In this document: positions 32,234-41,242 of the stretch, piece by piece
How positions within the stretch are numbered: position 1 is the stretch's first letter
Layout: every line of letters starts with the position of its first letter
Source of the DNA: Vulcanimicrobium alpinum
Lineage (GTDB): Bacteria > Vulcanimicrobiota > Vulcanimicrobiia > Vulcanimicrobiales > Vulcanimicrobiaceae
Length of the DNA: 64,000 nt
Assembly: GCF_027923555.1 (NCBI RefSeq)
Contig: NZ_AP025523.1
Span: forward strand, 3,166,484-3,230,483
Direction: 5' to 3'
Position numbers and translations under genes: made by a program
The notes under the pieces: model-generated
Told to the model about the DNA's origin: nothing
The model's database searches: none
What the model saw: the letters and a program-made list of their open reading frames with translations, nothing else

Positions 32234-33529
32234 GGGTCTTCCGGTTTTGTAGTGGGCGGGCGAGAGGAAATCGGTCGGCCGTCGTAATGCTACGCCATGC
32301 GAGACACCGAATTCATCCGCGGGTTGCTGCGCGTCGAAGATCCTTGGGACGTGACCGAATCAAAGCTCGATCTCGAGCGAAATCGGGTCGATGTTCGGCT
32401 TGAATGGCAAGGCGCGGGTCGCTGTCCAAAATGCGATCGGGAGTGCCCCAAGCACGATCATCGCGAGCGCGTCTGGCGTGACCTCGATCTGGCCGGCGAC
32501 CAACTTTTCTTGCACGCCTCCGTACCCCGGATCGATTGTCCCGAGCACGGCGTCACGACCGTTGCGATTCCCTGGTCAAGCGGTCGCACCGAGTTTACGT
32601 CGCGCTTCGAGCGTTTGGCGATCGCCCTCCTACTCGAGATGTCCGTCGCGGCGGTCGCGCGTCGCTTGGGCATCAGCTGGGAGCAAGTCGATTCCATTAT
32701 GCTCCGGGCGGTCGAGCGCGGTAAGCAGCGGCGACTGCCACGTCTTGTGCGGCATCTCGGCATCGACGAGAAGGCCGTCAAAAAGCGGCATCGGTACTTC
32801 ACGATCGTGTCCGACTTGGACCGCGGCGAGGTCCTGTGGGTCGGTCGCGGTCGCAAGCGCGAATCGATTGACGCTTTCTACGACGGCCTTTCGCACGAAC
32901 AACTTCATGCCATTGAGGGCATCGCGATGGATATGTGGCAGCCGTACTTCGAGTCGACCGTAGCACACGTGCCCGATGCGGCACGGAAGATCGTCTTCGA
33001 TAAGTACCACATCACGGCATATCTCACCAAAGCCGTCGATCTCACTCGTCGAGCGATGATGCGTGACAAGACGCTCGACCGAACGGCATTGAAAGGGACT
33101 AAGTATTCCTGGTTGCGCTCGTTTGCGAATCTCGACCGCGACGAACGACGTGATCTGAGCGCCTTGCGGAGCCAGTACAAACGCCTTGGCCGCGCGTGGT
33201 CGATGAAGGAGCACTTTACGGAGTTCTGGCGATATCGGCGTGAGTCCGCAGCGCGTCGTTTCTTTGCCGATTGGTACCGGTGGGCGACGCACTCTCAATT
33301 GCCCGAAATGATCAGCGTCGCGCGCACGCTCAAACGTCACTTTGCGAACATCATCACGTACATTCGCAAGCCGATCACCAATGCGGCAGCCGAGAGCCTC
33401 AACAGCAAGATCCAAATGATCAAATTCCGCGCGCGCGGCTATCGCAATGAGGGCCGATTTGCAGCGGCGATTCTATTCCACTGTGGTGGGCTCGACCTCT
33501 TGCCCGCCCACCCGAAGTCCTGAAGCGCC
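32234..33529 (+). mobile_element. ISL3-family element, copy 2 (1296 bp)
   Basis: Starts GGGTCTTCCGG, ends CCTGAAGCGCC, flanked by perfect 8-bp duplications. Same length as copy 1 at 17201-18496, opposite orientation, and identical in every segment I compared. Confidence 0.96.
32297..33523 (+). CDS. ISL3-family transposase, copy 2
   Basis: 408 residues, amino-acid identical to the copy at 17207-18433: zinc ribbon Cys43, Cys46, Cys50 and His53, HTH, and DDE core. Complete and presumably active. Two identical copies in one 16-kb interval, each inside an older IS, point to recent movement. Confidence 0.96.
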   Translation: MRDTEFIRGLLRVEDPWDVTESKLDLERNRVDVRLEWQGAGRCPKCDRECPKHDHRERVWRDLDLAGDQLFLHASVPRIDCPEHGVTTVAIPWSSGRTEFTSRFERLAIALLLEMSVAAVARRLGISWEQVDSIMLRAVERGKQRRLPRLVRHLGIDEKAVKKRHRYFTIVSDLDRGEVLWVGRGRKRESIDAFYDGLSHEQLHAIEGIAMDMWQPYFESTVAHVPDAARKIVFDKYHITAYLTKAVDLTRRAMMRDKTLDRTALKGTKYSWLRSFANLDRDERRDLSALRSQYKRLGRAWSMKEHFTEFWRYRRESAARRFFADWYRWATHSQLPEMISVARTLKRHFANIITYIRKPITNAAAESLNSKIQMIKFRARGYRNEGRFAAAILFHCGGLDLLPAHPKS

Positions 33530-33642
33530 CGCCGAGCAGACCGAGGACTGGCAGACCGAGCGGCGGTATATGAACTCCGACTTACTCACGCCGCTGTAGG
33601 GCTGAACGAAATTACACTCGTCCGCGGACACAGTCCAACAAC

Positions 33643-33715
33643 GTTGCTTTCCAATCGAAGTACTCGGTCATATCAAAGTAGCCTCGGCCTAACCATTCGT
33701 CGTTCTGCTCCGAAG
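33643..33715 (-). pseudogene. Fragment of 405-residue-type IS256 transposase C-terminus
   Basis: The block GTTGCTTTCCAATCGAAGTA to CTCCGA matches 6557-6627 with about one change per ten bases. It is the transposase C-terminal coding end on the minus strand. Belongs with the fragment at 32060-32143 as remains of one old element. Confidence 0.82.
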
Positions 33716-33724
33716 TAATTTCCG

Positions 33725-34387
33725 CCCTACGCGAACACGCTGCTGTACGTAATGGAGCACGTCATCGCCGCCGTCGACTGCATCAACGTCCCCGTCGCGC
33801 CCAAACAGGATGCGTCGCAATGGGTCGATCTCGCGCAGGCGCGCGCGGAGTGCGCCGCGGGCACGAGCCGCTGGGCGTGGGCCGCGGACGATCCCGCGTC
33901 CGAGGTGATCCTCGCGTGCGCCGGCGACGTGATGGTCCTCGAGACGCTCGCCGCCGTGAGCATCCTGCGCACGCATGCGCCGTCGCTGCGCATCCGGGTG
34001 GTCGTCGTCATCGACCTCTTCACGCTGGCCGGCCCGAGATGCACCCGCACGACGCAAGCCGCTCGAGCACGACGTCCCGGTGGTGTTCGCGTACCACGCC
34101 TACCCGCGCACGATCCACGAGCTCATCTACCGCCGGCCCACGCCCGACCGATTCCCCGTTCGCGGCTACCTCGAGGAGGGGACGACGACGACCCCGTTCG
34201 ACATGATCGTGCTGAAACGCGTCAGCCACTATCACCCGGCCTTGGAAACATTGAAGCGAGCCCACGAACCCGGCACCCCAAGGAAAGCGAGGCGATCGCC
34301 GCCGGCGAAGCAGCGCTGCGGCGCCATGCCGAGCACATCGTGCGCGAGGGCACCGATTTGCCGGAAGTGACGGAGTGGCGCTGGTAA
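33725..34387 (+). pseudogene. Decayed 3' end of a phosphoketolase gene
   Basis: Translating in shifting frames gives a recognisable xylulose-5-P/fructose-6-P phosphoketolase C-terminus: [45 protein letters not shown] (33752 frame), then EMHPHD, then [19 protein letters not shown] and [18 protein letters not shown] in another frame. It then returns to [14 protein letters not shown] and a stop. At least two frameshifts and complete loss of the N-terminal two thirds, which ends at the IS debris. The enzyme would have split xylulose-5-phosphate to acetyl phosphate. Probably inactivated by IS-mediated deletion. Confidence 0.85.
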
Positions 34388-34400
34388 CGCACAAGGCCGG

Positions 34401-34907
34401 GTGGGGGAGGCGGCGAAACGGGGCGTTACCGTGTCCCCGCGTGCCCTTTGGACCTCGGCTCTCCTCGCCTTCGCTGCGCTCTCCGGATGCAGCGGCGGCG
34501 GCTTGCTGCCCGGCGGTCCGCACTCGATGCCCCCGGACCGCTTGAGCGCGCTCGTGCGCGGGGCGTCGAGCACGAACGCCGTCGACCCGAAACTGGTCTT
34601 CGCGATGATCGACGCCGAGTCGCACGGCGATCCCAGCGCCGTCTCGCGCGTCGGCGCGCAGGGGCTCATGCAGCTGATGCCCGACACCTCGGCGCTGTAC
34701 GGCGTCGTCAACCCATTCGACCCGTATCAGAACGTCGACGGCGGGACGCGCTACCTGCACGACCTGCTGCGGCGCTACCGCGGCAACGTCCGGCTGGCCG
34801 TCGCGGCCTACAATGCGGGGCCGGGCGCCGTCGATGCCGCTCGCGGGATCCCGCACTACGCGGAGACGCGCGCCTACGTCGACCGCGTCGTCGCCGGCTT
34901 GCGATAA
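34401..34907 (+). CDS. Lytic transglycosylase (SLT domain) lipoprotein
   Basis: 168 residues as an open frame; the likely start is the GTG at 34431 (VSPRALW), which puts a basic-hydrophobic signal directly before the lipobox LSGC. SLT fold: AMIDAESHGDPSAVSRVGAQ (catalytic Glu in ESHG), GLMQLMPDT, YLHDLLRRY and AVAAYNAGPGAV are all family hallmarks. It would cleave peptidoglycan glycan strands from the inner or outer membrane surface. It ends 3 bases before the LptF/G-type gene. Confidence 0.9.
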   Translation: MGEAAKRGVTVSPRALWTSALLAFAALSGCSGGGLLPGGPHSMPPDRLSALVRGASSTNAVDPKLVFAMIDAESHGDPSAVSRVGAQGLMQLMPDTSALYGVVNPFDPYQNVDGGTRYLHDLLRRYRGNVRLAVAAYNAGPGAVDAARGIPHYAETRAYVDRVVAGLR

Positions 34908-34910
34908 CGC

Positions 34911-36074
34911 GTGGCGGCATTCCCCGGGGTGCGGAGTCCGGCGTTCGCACGCGCCCCGGCGCCGAAACTCCGGCTGCCGATCCTCGACGCCTACCTGCTG
35001 CGTGAGGTAGCAGGCCCGTTCGGGTTCGCGCTCGGCGCGTTCTTCCTGTTCTGGTTCGCGAACATCTTCGTGCTCGCGGCCGACTATCTCGTCAACAAGG
35101 GCGCGCCGCTGTTTCTGGTGCTGCGCTTCCTGCTCTTCCGCGTCCCGCAGGCGACGCCGCTCGCGTTTCCGTTCGCGAGCCTGTTCGGGACGCTGCTCGG
35201 CTTCGGCCGCCTGATGGCGGACAACGAGATCAACGCGCTGCGCACCTCCGGCGTGTCGTTTCTGCGGATCATCCGCCTGCCGGTGCTCGCGGGGGCGGCG
35301 GTTGCGATCACGTCGTTCCTGGTGAACGAGCACATCGCGCCGATCGCAACCGACCTCTCGACCCGCAGCTTCTATCAGATTCTGTACCGGTCGCAGACGC
35401 TGCCGCTCGAACCAGATATCTTCCGCGCCGACCCCTCGAGCGGGAACGTGTTCTACATTCAATCCGTTGCCGCAGACGGAAAGACGATGCAGAACGTGCA
35501 GATCTATCAGCCCGATCGCACGTCGCCGTTTCGCCAGATTCTCACCGCGAAATCCGCGCGCATCGAGGGGACGGAGATCGTGCTGGAAAAGCCGGACATC
35601 GCACGCATCAAAGCCGACGGCACCGTGAGCGCGCTCTCGGTGTCGGGGACGGAGATGCGGATCTCGCTGCCGATGGGTGACAATGGGCAGAATTTCTTGA
35701 GCAGCTCGTTCAACGACACGTTCACGATGGATTCGAAGCGGCTTGCGCAGGACATCAAGTTCCGCAAGCAGACCGGACAAGGCGGAACGGATCTCGCCGG
35801 CCGCGAGCTGACGCTCGGCGGCAAGTACGCGTATCCGTTCGCGTCGTTCATCGCCGTGATCGTCGCGGTGCCGCTCGCGGTGCGGTTCGGCAAGCGCGGG
35901 CGGATGCTCGGCGTTGTGCTGTCGATCGTGCTGCTGTTCATCTACTACGGTCTGGTCGCGCTGGCCGGCGCGTTCGGCCGCAACGGTTCGATCGATCCCT
36001 ACCTCGCGGCGTGGCTGCCGAACATCATCCTCGCGGCGGTCGGCGGGTTTCTGATCTGGCGCGAGGACCGGTGA
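34911..36074 (+). CDS. LptF/LptG-family LPS export permease
   Basis: 387 residues from GTG 34911. Three N-terminal helices (about 36-65, 75-100 and 115-140) with ILDAYLLREVAGPF at the start and AFPFASLFGTLLGFGRL, a periplasmic beta-jellyroll domain (about 150-300), and C-terminal helices with KYAYPFASFIAVIVAVPLAV. This is the YjgP/YjgQ (LptF/G) architecture. Only one such gene is present here; I cannot say whether it is F or G, or acts alone. Its stop overlaps the lptD-like GTG (GTGA), so export and assembly genes are coupled. Confidence 0.88.
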   Translation: MAAFPGVRSPAFARAPAPKLRLPILDAYLLREVAGPFGFALGAFFLFWFANIFVLAADYLVNKGAPLFLVLRFLLFRVPQATPLAFPFASLFGTLLGFGRLMADNEINALRTSGVSFLRIIRLPVLAGAAVAITSFLVNEHIAPIATDLSTRSFYQILYRSQTLPLEPDIFRADPSSGNVFYIQSVAADGKTMQNVQIYQPDRTSPFRQILTAKSARIEGTEIVLEKPDIARIKADGTVSALSVSGTEMRISLPMGDNGQNFLSSSFNDTFTMDSKRLAQDIKFRKQTGQGGTDLAGRELTLGGKYAYPFASFIAVIVAVPLAVRFGKRGRMLGVVLSIVLLFIYYGLVALAGAFGRNGSIDPYLAAWLPNIILAAVGGFLIWREDR

Positions 36075-38731
36075 TCCGCCGGGCCTCTCGCCGCGCGGGC
36101 GTGACGGTGGTCGCGCTCTCGCTCATGCTGTGCGCGATTCCGCCGATTCCGTCGGCCGGGATCGAAACGACGAATCCGAACTCTCCCGAAGCGACGCACG
36201 CGCTCGCGATGCTCGACCAGAGCTGCGGCACCGCACCGCAGGACGTGCAGGCGGCGGAGGTCGCGCAGGCGTCGGCATCGCCGGCAGCGTCCGCGTCGCC
36301 GGGTGCCTCCGAATCGCCGGTAGCCTCCGGTTCGCCGGCTGCGGCGGCGAGCGCATCGCCTGCGGCGACGGCATCGCCGAGCCCGTCGCCGACGCCGATC
36401 GTCGGCGCGCCGGAGACGGCGCCGAACGGCCCGCAGATCCTCGTTCCGCCGCCGCTGCCGACGCCGCGCGCGCCGACGCCGCCGCCGCTTCCGTCGGCCT
36501 CACCCTCGCCGAGCGGCTCGCCCGCCGCGCAGGTGATCCAGCAGGTCAGCGCGCCGCCGTCGAGCACGCCCGTCCCCGCGGCGTATCCAAGCGCCGGCCC
36601 GATCGTCTCGCCGACGCCGTCCGCATCGCTCAAGCCCGAACCGGGCGAGACGCTGGGGCCCAACGACTACGCGATCCTCGGCGACCACATCGTCGGCACG
36701 AACGAGAAGGGCCAGACCTCCGACCTCGACGGCCACGTCACGATCCTCTACCAGCAGGGGATCCTCGGCGGCGACCACGCGCACTACGACGGGACGCGCT
36801 ACATCGACGTCACGGGGAGCACGTTCGTCAAGAACGCGGGCGGCGACACGGTGCTCTACGCCGACGCGGTGCGGTTCGACTCGCTCGACCAGCACGCGAC
36901 GCTGATCAACGGCCGCGGCGAGTCGACGCAGGGCGTCGAGCGCGGAAAACTCCACTTCAAGGGCGCGACGATGGTGACGAGCCGCGACGGCAAGACGCAC
37001 ATCGAGCATGCGAATCTCACGACCTGCGAGAACCCGCGCGGAGGGTATCACGTCGAGTCGAAGACGCTCGACGTCTATCCCGGCGACAAGGCCGTCGCGA
37101 AGTCGGCGGTCCTGTTCCTCGGAGCGCTGGCGATCTTCTATCTTCCCGTCGTCGTCATCTCGCTGCGTCAGGATCAGCAAGGGTCGCGGCGCAATCCGGG
37201 GTTCGTCCCGATCGTCGGCTACTCGCAGGTCGAAGGCTTCTGGATCAAAGCGCGGATCGGGTTCTCGCCGAGCGACTACTACTACGGGTACTACCGCGTC
37301 GAGGAGTACACCCGGATCGGCCTGGGGCTCGGGTACGTTGCGACGATCCGGCGTAAAGACGGCCGCCGCCAAACGGACATCAACTTCTTCCGCCAGAACA
37401 ATCGCCTCCAGGCGAGTCAGAACACGAACCTCTCGCTCGCCGATCAGGAGTCGTTCTCGCGCGCGACGCGCGGGCAGTTCAACTTCAACTATCAGGGCAA
37501 CTACGGCCCCAACATCTCGCTCCCGGCGCAGTACTCGCTCAACGCGTCGGTCGACCACGGCGACACGCGCGGCGACCGTCAGAACTACACCTTCCAGCGT
37601 ACGGCGACCGGAGGCGAGTCGTCGACGAACAACTACGGCTTCACCGATCACCTGCAGATCTCGCAATCGCTGCAGAACGACGTCGCATTCTCGTACACGC
37701 ACAGCAAATCGGCGTTTTTGAACTCGCCGACGAGCCTGAGCGATCTGCTCCACCTGCAGACGCTCACCCATCTCGTCGGCCGCCGCTACGACTACTCGCT
37801 GACGTTCGACCGCTACGACTCGGCGACGCCGTCGAGTCTGCAGAAAGAGCCGGAACTCGTCATCCGGCCGCTGAGCAATCTCTTCCCGAAAGAGACGATC
37901 GTGCCGGTGCAGGTTCAGTACACGCTGGGCTTCTACAACGATCCGCAAGGCGGGACGTTCCGGCCCGGCTCGACGACGCCGACCGGGATCGAGACGAGCC
38001 GCGGCGAGGCGCGCGTGACGCTAGGCCCGGGGCTCGCGCACGTGCTGGGGAGCGACTTCAACGGCACGCTCACCGTGCAGCAAGATTATTACGGCACCGG
38101 CGACGCCAAGGCGCAGATCGCGCAGAACGCGACGCTCACGACGCCGCTCTTCAACCACCTAGTCAACACGATCACCTACTCCAACTCGCACGTGAACGGG
38201 CCGTTCAGCGAACCGTTCCGCTCGCTCGACGTGCTCAGCAGCGGCGTAAAACAGGCCAGCGACGTGCTGCGCATCTTCAACCGCGACACGTACTCGCTCT
38301 CGTTGACGGGGACGACCTTCTTCAACCGGATGGCGCAGGCGGTCGGGTATCAGTTGACGGCGCGTCCCTCGCCGCGCTCGACGGTGCTGCTGGGCGGAAG
38401 CTTCAACCCCGGCCCCGGCAACGGCTTCGGCTTCACCAACCTTCAAGTCGCGACGCCGTTCGGGTACAAGAGCGACCTGCAGTTCGCCACCGACATCGAC
38501 TGGAAAGCGCACGGGCGCCTGGAAAACAAGAACATCTACTACCGGCACATCGTCGGCGACTGCTACGAGATCCGGCTGTCGTACAACCAGAGCATCAAAC
38601 AGGTCTTCGCGACCGTCACGCTGCTGGCGTTCCCGTCGGAGTCCGCGAACTTCGGGATCGGGCAGACGGCGTCGCTGAGCTCGATCATTCCGGGTAACTT
38701 CTCGTCGGCCGGCTTCACCGGCGGCCCGTAG
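36071..38731 (+). CDS. lptD: LptD-like outer-membrane LPS assembly protein
   Basis: 886 residues from GTG 36071. Signal peptide (about 1-30), then a Pro/Ser/Ala low-complexity stretch (about 70-190), an OstA beta-jellyroll domain (about 195-340, GDHIVGTNEKGQTSDLDGHV), and a C-terminal beta-barrel with alternating aromatic strands. The end (YYRHIVGDCYEIRLSYNQSI) with a conserved Cys is the usual LptD C-terminal signature. Cys is sparse elsewhere, so the two-disulfide arrangement of E. coli LptD is not apparent. The low-complexity linker is longer than I expect. Confidence 0.82.
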   Translation: MIRRASRRAGVTVVALSLMLCAIPPIPSAGIETTNPNSPEATHALAMLDQSCGTAPQDVQAAEVAQASASPAASASPGASESPVASGSPAAAASASPAATASPSPSPTPIVGAPETAPNGPQILVPPPLPTPRAPTPPPLPSASPSPSGSPAAQVIQQVSAPPSSTPVPAAYPSAGPIVSPTPSASLKPEPGETLGPNDYAILGDHIVGTNEKGQTSDLDGHVTILYQQGILGGDHAHYDGTRYIDVTGSTFVKNAGGDTVLYADAVRFDSLDQHATLINGRGESTQGVERGKLHFKGATMVTSRDGKTHIEHANLTTCENPRGGYHVESKTLDVYPGDKAVAKSAVLFLGALAIFYLPVVVISLRQDQQGSRRNPGFVPIVGYSQVEGFWIKARIGFSPSDYYYGYYRVEEYTRIGLGLGYVATIRRKDGRRQTDINFFRQNNRLQASQNTNLSLADQESFSRATRGQFNFNYQGNYGPNISLPAQYSLNASVDHGDTRGDRQNYTFQRTATGGESSTNNYGFTDHLQISQSLQNDVAFSYTHSKSAFLNSPTSLSDLLHLQTLTHLVGRRYDYSLTFDRYDSATPSSLQKEPELVIRPLSNLFPKETIVPVQVQYTLGFYNDPQGGTFRPGSTTPTGIETSRGEARVTLGPGLAHVLGSDFNGTLTVQQDYYGTGDAKAQIAQNATLTTPLFNHLVNTITYSNSHVNGPFSEPFRSLDVLSSGVKQASDVLRIFNRDTYSLSLTGTTFFNRMAQAVGYQLTARPSPRSTVLLGGSFNPGPGNGFGFTNLQVATPFGYKSDLQFATDIDWKAHGRLENKNIYYRHIVGDCYEIRLSYNQSIKQVFATVTLLAFPSESANFGIGQTASLSSIIPGNFSSAGFTGGP

Positions 38732-38756
38732 ACCCAACCGTTCGCGAGGTGGATCG

Positions 38757-38924
38757 ATGAACACGTACACGCAGCCGTGCGAATACGCGGAATGCAACTG
38801 CACCGTCACCGGCGGGGTCGAAGGCGCCGCCTACTGCAGCGACGTCTGCGAACAGCGTGACTCCACGGACGAGCAGATGGAAGTGAGCTGCGAATGCGGC
38901 CACCCGCCCTGCGACGCCGAGTAG
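38757..38924 (+). CDS. Small bacterial metallothionein
   Basis: 55 residues, too short for standard ORF cut-offs. Begins MNTYTQPCEYAECNCTVTGG; further YCSDVCEQR and CECGHPPC. Eight cysteines plus one His in the pattern C-x4-C-x-C ... YCS-x2-C ... C-x-C-x-H-x2-C, matching the SmtA/prokaryotic metallothionein family that binds zinc, cadmium or copper. AGGTGG ribosome site 8 bases upstream. Lies 25 bases after the lptD-like gene on the same strand. Confidence 0.85.
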   Translation: MNTYTQPCEYAECNCTVTGGVEGAAYCSDVCEQRDSTDEQMEVSCECGHPPCDAE

Positions 38925-38925
38925 A

Positions 38926-39723
38926 CTACGGGGTGTTGAAGACCTCGACGCCGGTGATTTGGGCGGAGGGGACGGACGGGATCGGGTTGCCGGCCGGGCG
39001 GACGTAGTTGAACGTGTTGATCGTCTGCGTCGTGTCGATCGACGGCGTCGTCCCCGAGCCGACGACGAACAGCGCGTCGGAGACGTTGGAACTGCGGTCG
39101 AGGGTGAACAGGTTGAACGTCCACGACGTGCTCGTCGTCGTGTAGACGAACGGGGGACAGCGGCGCAGGCCGTCACCGCCGGGCGCGGGCGTCGGCGTCG
39201 TCGACGGTGCTGGCGACGGTGCGACCGTCGGCGCGGGCGTCGCACCGACGACCGGCGGCGGCCGATCGAACAAACAGCGATCGAACCGGAACTCGAAGCC
39301 GTACAACGAGAGCGCGCTCTGGAACGTCGGGTTCACCACGACCTGCTGGCCGACGAGATACGGCCGCGTGATCTGCTGAACCGTCTGCCCCGCCTGCGCA
39401 TTCTGATAGAACTGGAAGAGCGTCGGGGAGTTCGAGACGGTCGTTCCCCCGCCGCTGAACTGAAAACCGAACGTCCAGTCGGTGTAATTGGAGTTCGTCC
39501 CTTGCGCGAGCGGAGGACGATTGTTCCCGGTCGTGTTGAAGACGATGAGATAATTGTAGTTCGAGAAGTCAAGCGGGCCAGCCGTCTCGAACCGCACGAT
39601 GGTCTGGCCGGAGGGCGCGATGCCGCCGCCGCCGGGCTGGTTCAGCCCCGTCACCTGATGACCGCACCCGGACACCGCCATCATCATCACCGCAACCACT
39701 ACGGCTGCACCTAGCCGACGCAC
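38926..39723 (-). CDS. Secreted lipoprotein of unknown function
   Basis: 265 residues from GTG 39723, chosen because GGAGG lies 8 bases upstream. Lipoprotein signal MMMAVSGC at the end of a hydrophobic stretch. The mature part is Thr/Asn/Pro-rich with a TPAPTVAPSPAPSTT linker (about 175-195) and beta-rich segments of unknown fold. No catalytic motif. Convergent with the metallothionein gene (1 base between stops) and divergent from lnt, whose coding region begins only tens of bases away. Confidence 0.72.
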   Translation of the reverse strand: MRRLGAAVVVAVMMMAVSGCGHQVTGLNQPGGGGIAPSGQTIVRFETAGPLDFSNYNYLIVFNTTGNNRPPLAQGTNSNYTDWTFGFQFSGGGTTVSNSPTLFQFYQNAQAGQTVQQITRPYLVGQQVVVNPTFQSALSLYGFEFRFDRCLFDRPPPVVGATPAPTVAPSPAPSTTPTPAPGGDGLRRCPPFVYTTTSTSWTFNLFTLDRSSNVSDALFVVGSGTTPSIDTTQTINTFNYVRPAGNPIPSVPSAQITGVEVFNTP

Positions 39724-39763
39724 CCTGTTCACCTCCGCGACCGTTCGTTCGACGGCGCTGGGT

Positions 39764-41242
39764 TTGCTCTGCGCGTTCGCGTTGCATCTCGCCTTCCCGC
39801 AAACCGCTTGGTGGTGGATCGCGCCGTTCGCCTTCGCGGGGCTGATCGGTTCGTGGGCCGTGCTCAGCCCGCGGCGGGCTGCGCTCGCCGGATACGCGAG
39901 CGGCCTGGTCTTCTTCACGTTCGGCTTTTCGTGGTTCGGTGAAACCGCGGGGGCGCTGCTCGGACCGGCCGCTCCCGTGCTCGATCTCGGCCCCGCGCTG
40001 GCCGAAGCGCTCGCGTTCGCGTTCGCCGCGGCAGTCACGTCGATCGCCGCACGGCGCTGCGGCGCGTTCGCGTTCGCGATCGCCTCGGCCGCAGCGTTCG
40101 CGCTGGCGGAGGCGGCGCGTTCGAGCGGCGTGCTCGGCGTGCCGCTCGAGCAGATCGGCGTCGCGATGATCGATTCTCCGTTGCGCCCGCTCGCGGCATA
40201 CGCCGGCGTCTACGGGATCACGTTCGCGACGGCGCTGCTCGGCGCGTCGCTGGGCTGGTGGCTGCTCGACGCGCGCGACGCGCGGCGCGCGCGCGCGGCG
40301 GCCGCGACGTGGATCGCGGTCGCGGCATGCACGGCGCTCGCATGGACGTTCTGGCCCGCCCGTCACGCTGCGCCGCCGTCGCGGCGCGTCGCGGCAGTGC
40401 AAGGCGGGATCGCGCAGACGCTCAAGATGACGCCCGGCGGCCTGCAGGTCGCGATCGAACGTTACACCGCGATGACGCGCGCGCTCGTGCCGCAGCATCC
40501 GACGCTGATCTTGTGGCCCGAGACCGTGATCCTCGCGCCGCTCGATTATCCGCGCGCCGACATCCGCGCGCTCGCGCAGCGTTTCGCGGCGCTCGCGCGC
40601 GAGACCGGGGCGACGCTCTACGCGGGCTCGCTCGCGCAGACGACCGACGGCGCGGAGAACACGCTCTACATCTTCGATCCGCGCAACCCGCGCGTGCTCG
40701 ACGACGGCAGCGGCGCGACCGCACGATACGGCAAAGAGCAGCTCGTTCCGTTCGCCGAATACATCCCCGGTCCCGAATGGCTGCGGCGGCTCCCGTTCGC
40801 CGATCAGATCGGCGTCTACCGGCCCGCGCACAACGCGTTCCCGACGTACGGCGGCGCGACGCCGTTGATCTGCTGGGAGTCGCTCTTCGGCGACATCGCG
40901 CATGCACGGCTGCGCGACGATCCGTCGCTGCTGCTCGTCGCGACCGACGACGCCTGGTTCGGTCGGACGGAGTTTCCGTACGAGCACGCGATGGCCGCGT
41001 CGCTGCGCGCGGTCGAGAGCGGGCGCTGGGTGCTGCGCGCCGGCGCGACCGGGATCAGCGGGATCGTCGCGCCGGACGGCAGTTGGACCCGGCGCACCGC
41101 GCTCGGCGGCGCCGCGACCGTCGTCGGCGAGGTCGGCCCGCCGGTCGACGTCCCCTACGCGCAGCTCGGCCCCGGCGCGATCGCCTTGGCGCTCGCCGGC
41201 GCGCTCGCGATCGCGCTGTTCGGGAGGCGGCCGCGCGCATGA
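39764..41242 (+). CDS. lnt: Apolipoprotein N-acyltransferase
   Basis: 492 residues from TTG 39764; a CTG at 39725 in the same frame is another possible start. N-terminal membrane bundle (about 1-195), then CN-hydrolase domain. Catalytic triad recognisable: Glu in LWPETVIL (about 247), Lys in RYGKEQLVPFAEYIP (about 325) and Cys in LICWESLFGD (about 368). Completes lipoprotein maturation in the inner membrane by N-acylation, consistent with several lipoproteins in this window. Overlaps the lptC-like gene by 4 bases. Confidence 0.92.
   Translation: MLCAFALHLAFPQTAWWWIAPFAFAGLIGSWAVLSPRRAALAGYASGLVFFTFGFSWFGETAGALLGPAAPVLDLGPALAEALAFAFAAAVTSIAARRCGAFAFAIASAAAFALAEAARSSGVLGVPLEQIGVAMIDSPLRPLAAYAGVYGITFATALLGASLGWWLLDARDARRARAAAATWIAVAACTALAWTFWPARHAAPPSRRVAAVQGGIAQTLKMTPGGLQVAIERYTAMTRALVPQHPTLILWPETVILAPLDYPRADIRALAQRFAALARETGATLYAGSLAQTTDGAENTLYIFDPRNPRVLDDGSGATARYGKEQLVPFAEYIPGPEWLRRLPFADQIGVYRPAHNAFPTYGGATPLICWESLFGDIAHARLRDDPSLLLVATDDAWFGRTEFPYEHAMAASLRAVESGRWVLRAGATGISGIVAPDGSWTRRTALGGAATVVGEVGPPVDVPYAQLGPGAIALALAGALAIALFGRRPRA

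Larger units (their letters stand above)
32144..33599 (+). pseudogene. C-terminal fragment of a second-type IS256 transposase, split by ISL3 copy 2
   Basis: Up to 32233 the plus strand reads DIRRRTRLVGIFPTIASAIR and LITLILAE, matching [20 protein letters not shown] of the transposase at 18655. After the ISL3 element the same frame resumes QTEDWQTERRYMNSDLLTPL and a stop at 33597-33599. Joining the two sides with one copy of the 8-bp duplication gives a continuous transposase C-terminus. The rest of the gene is gone. Confidence 0.88.
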
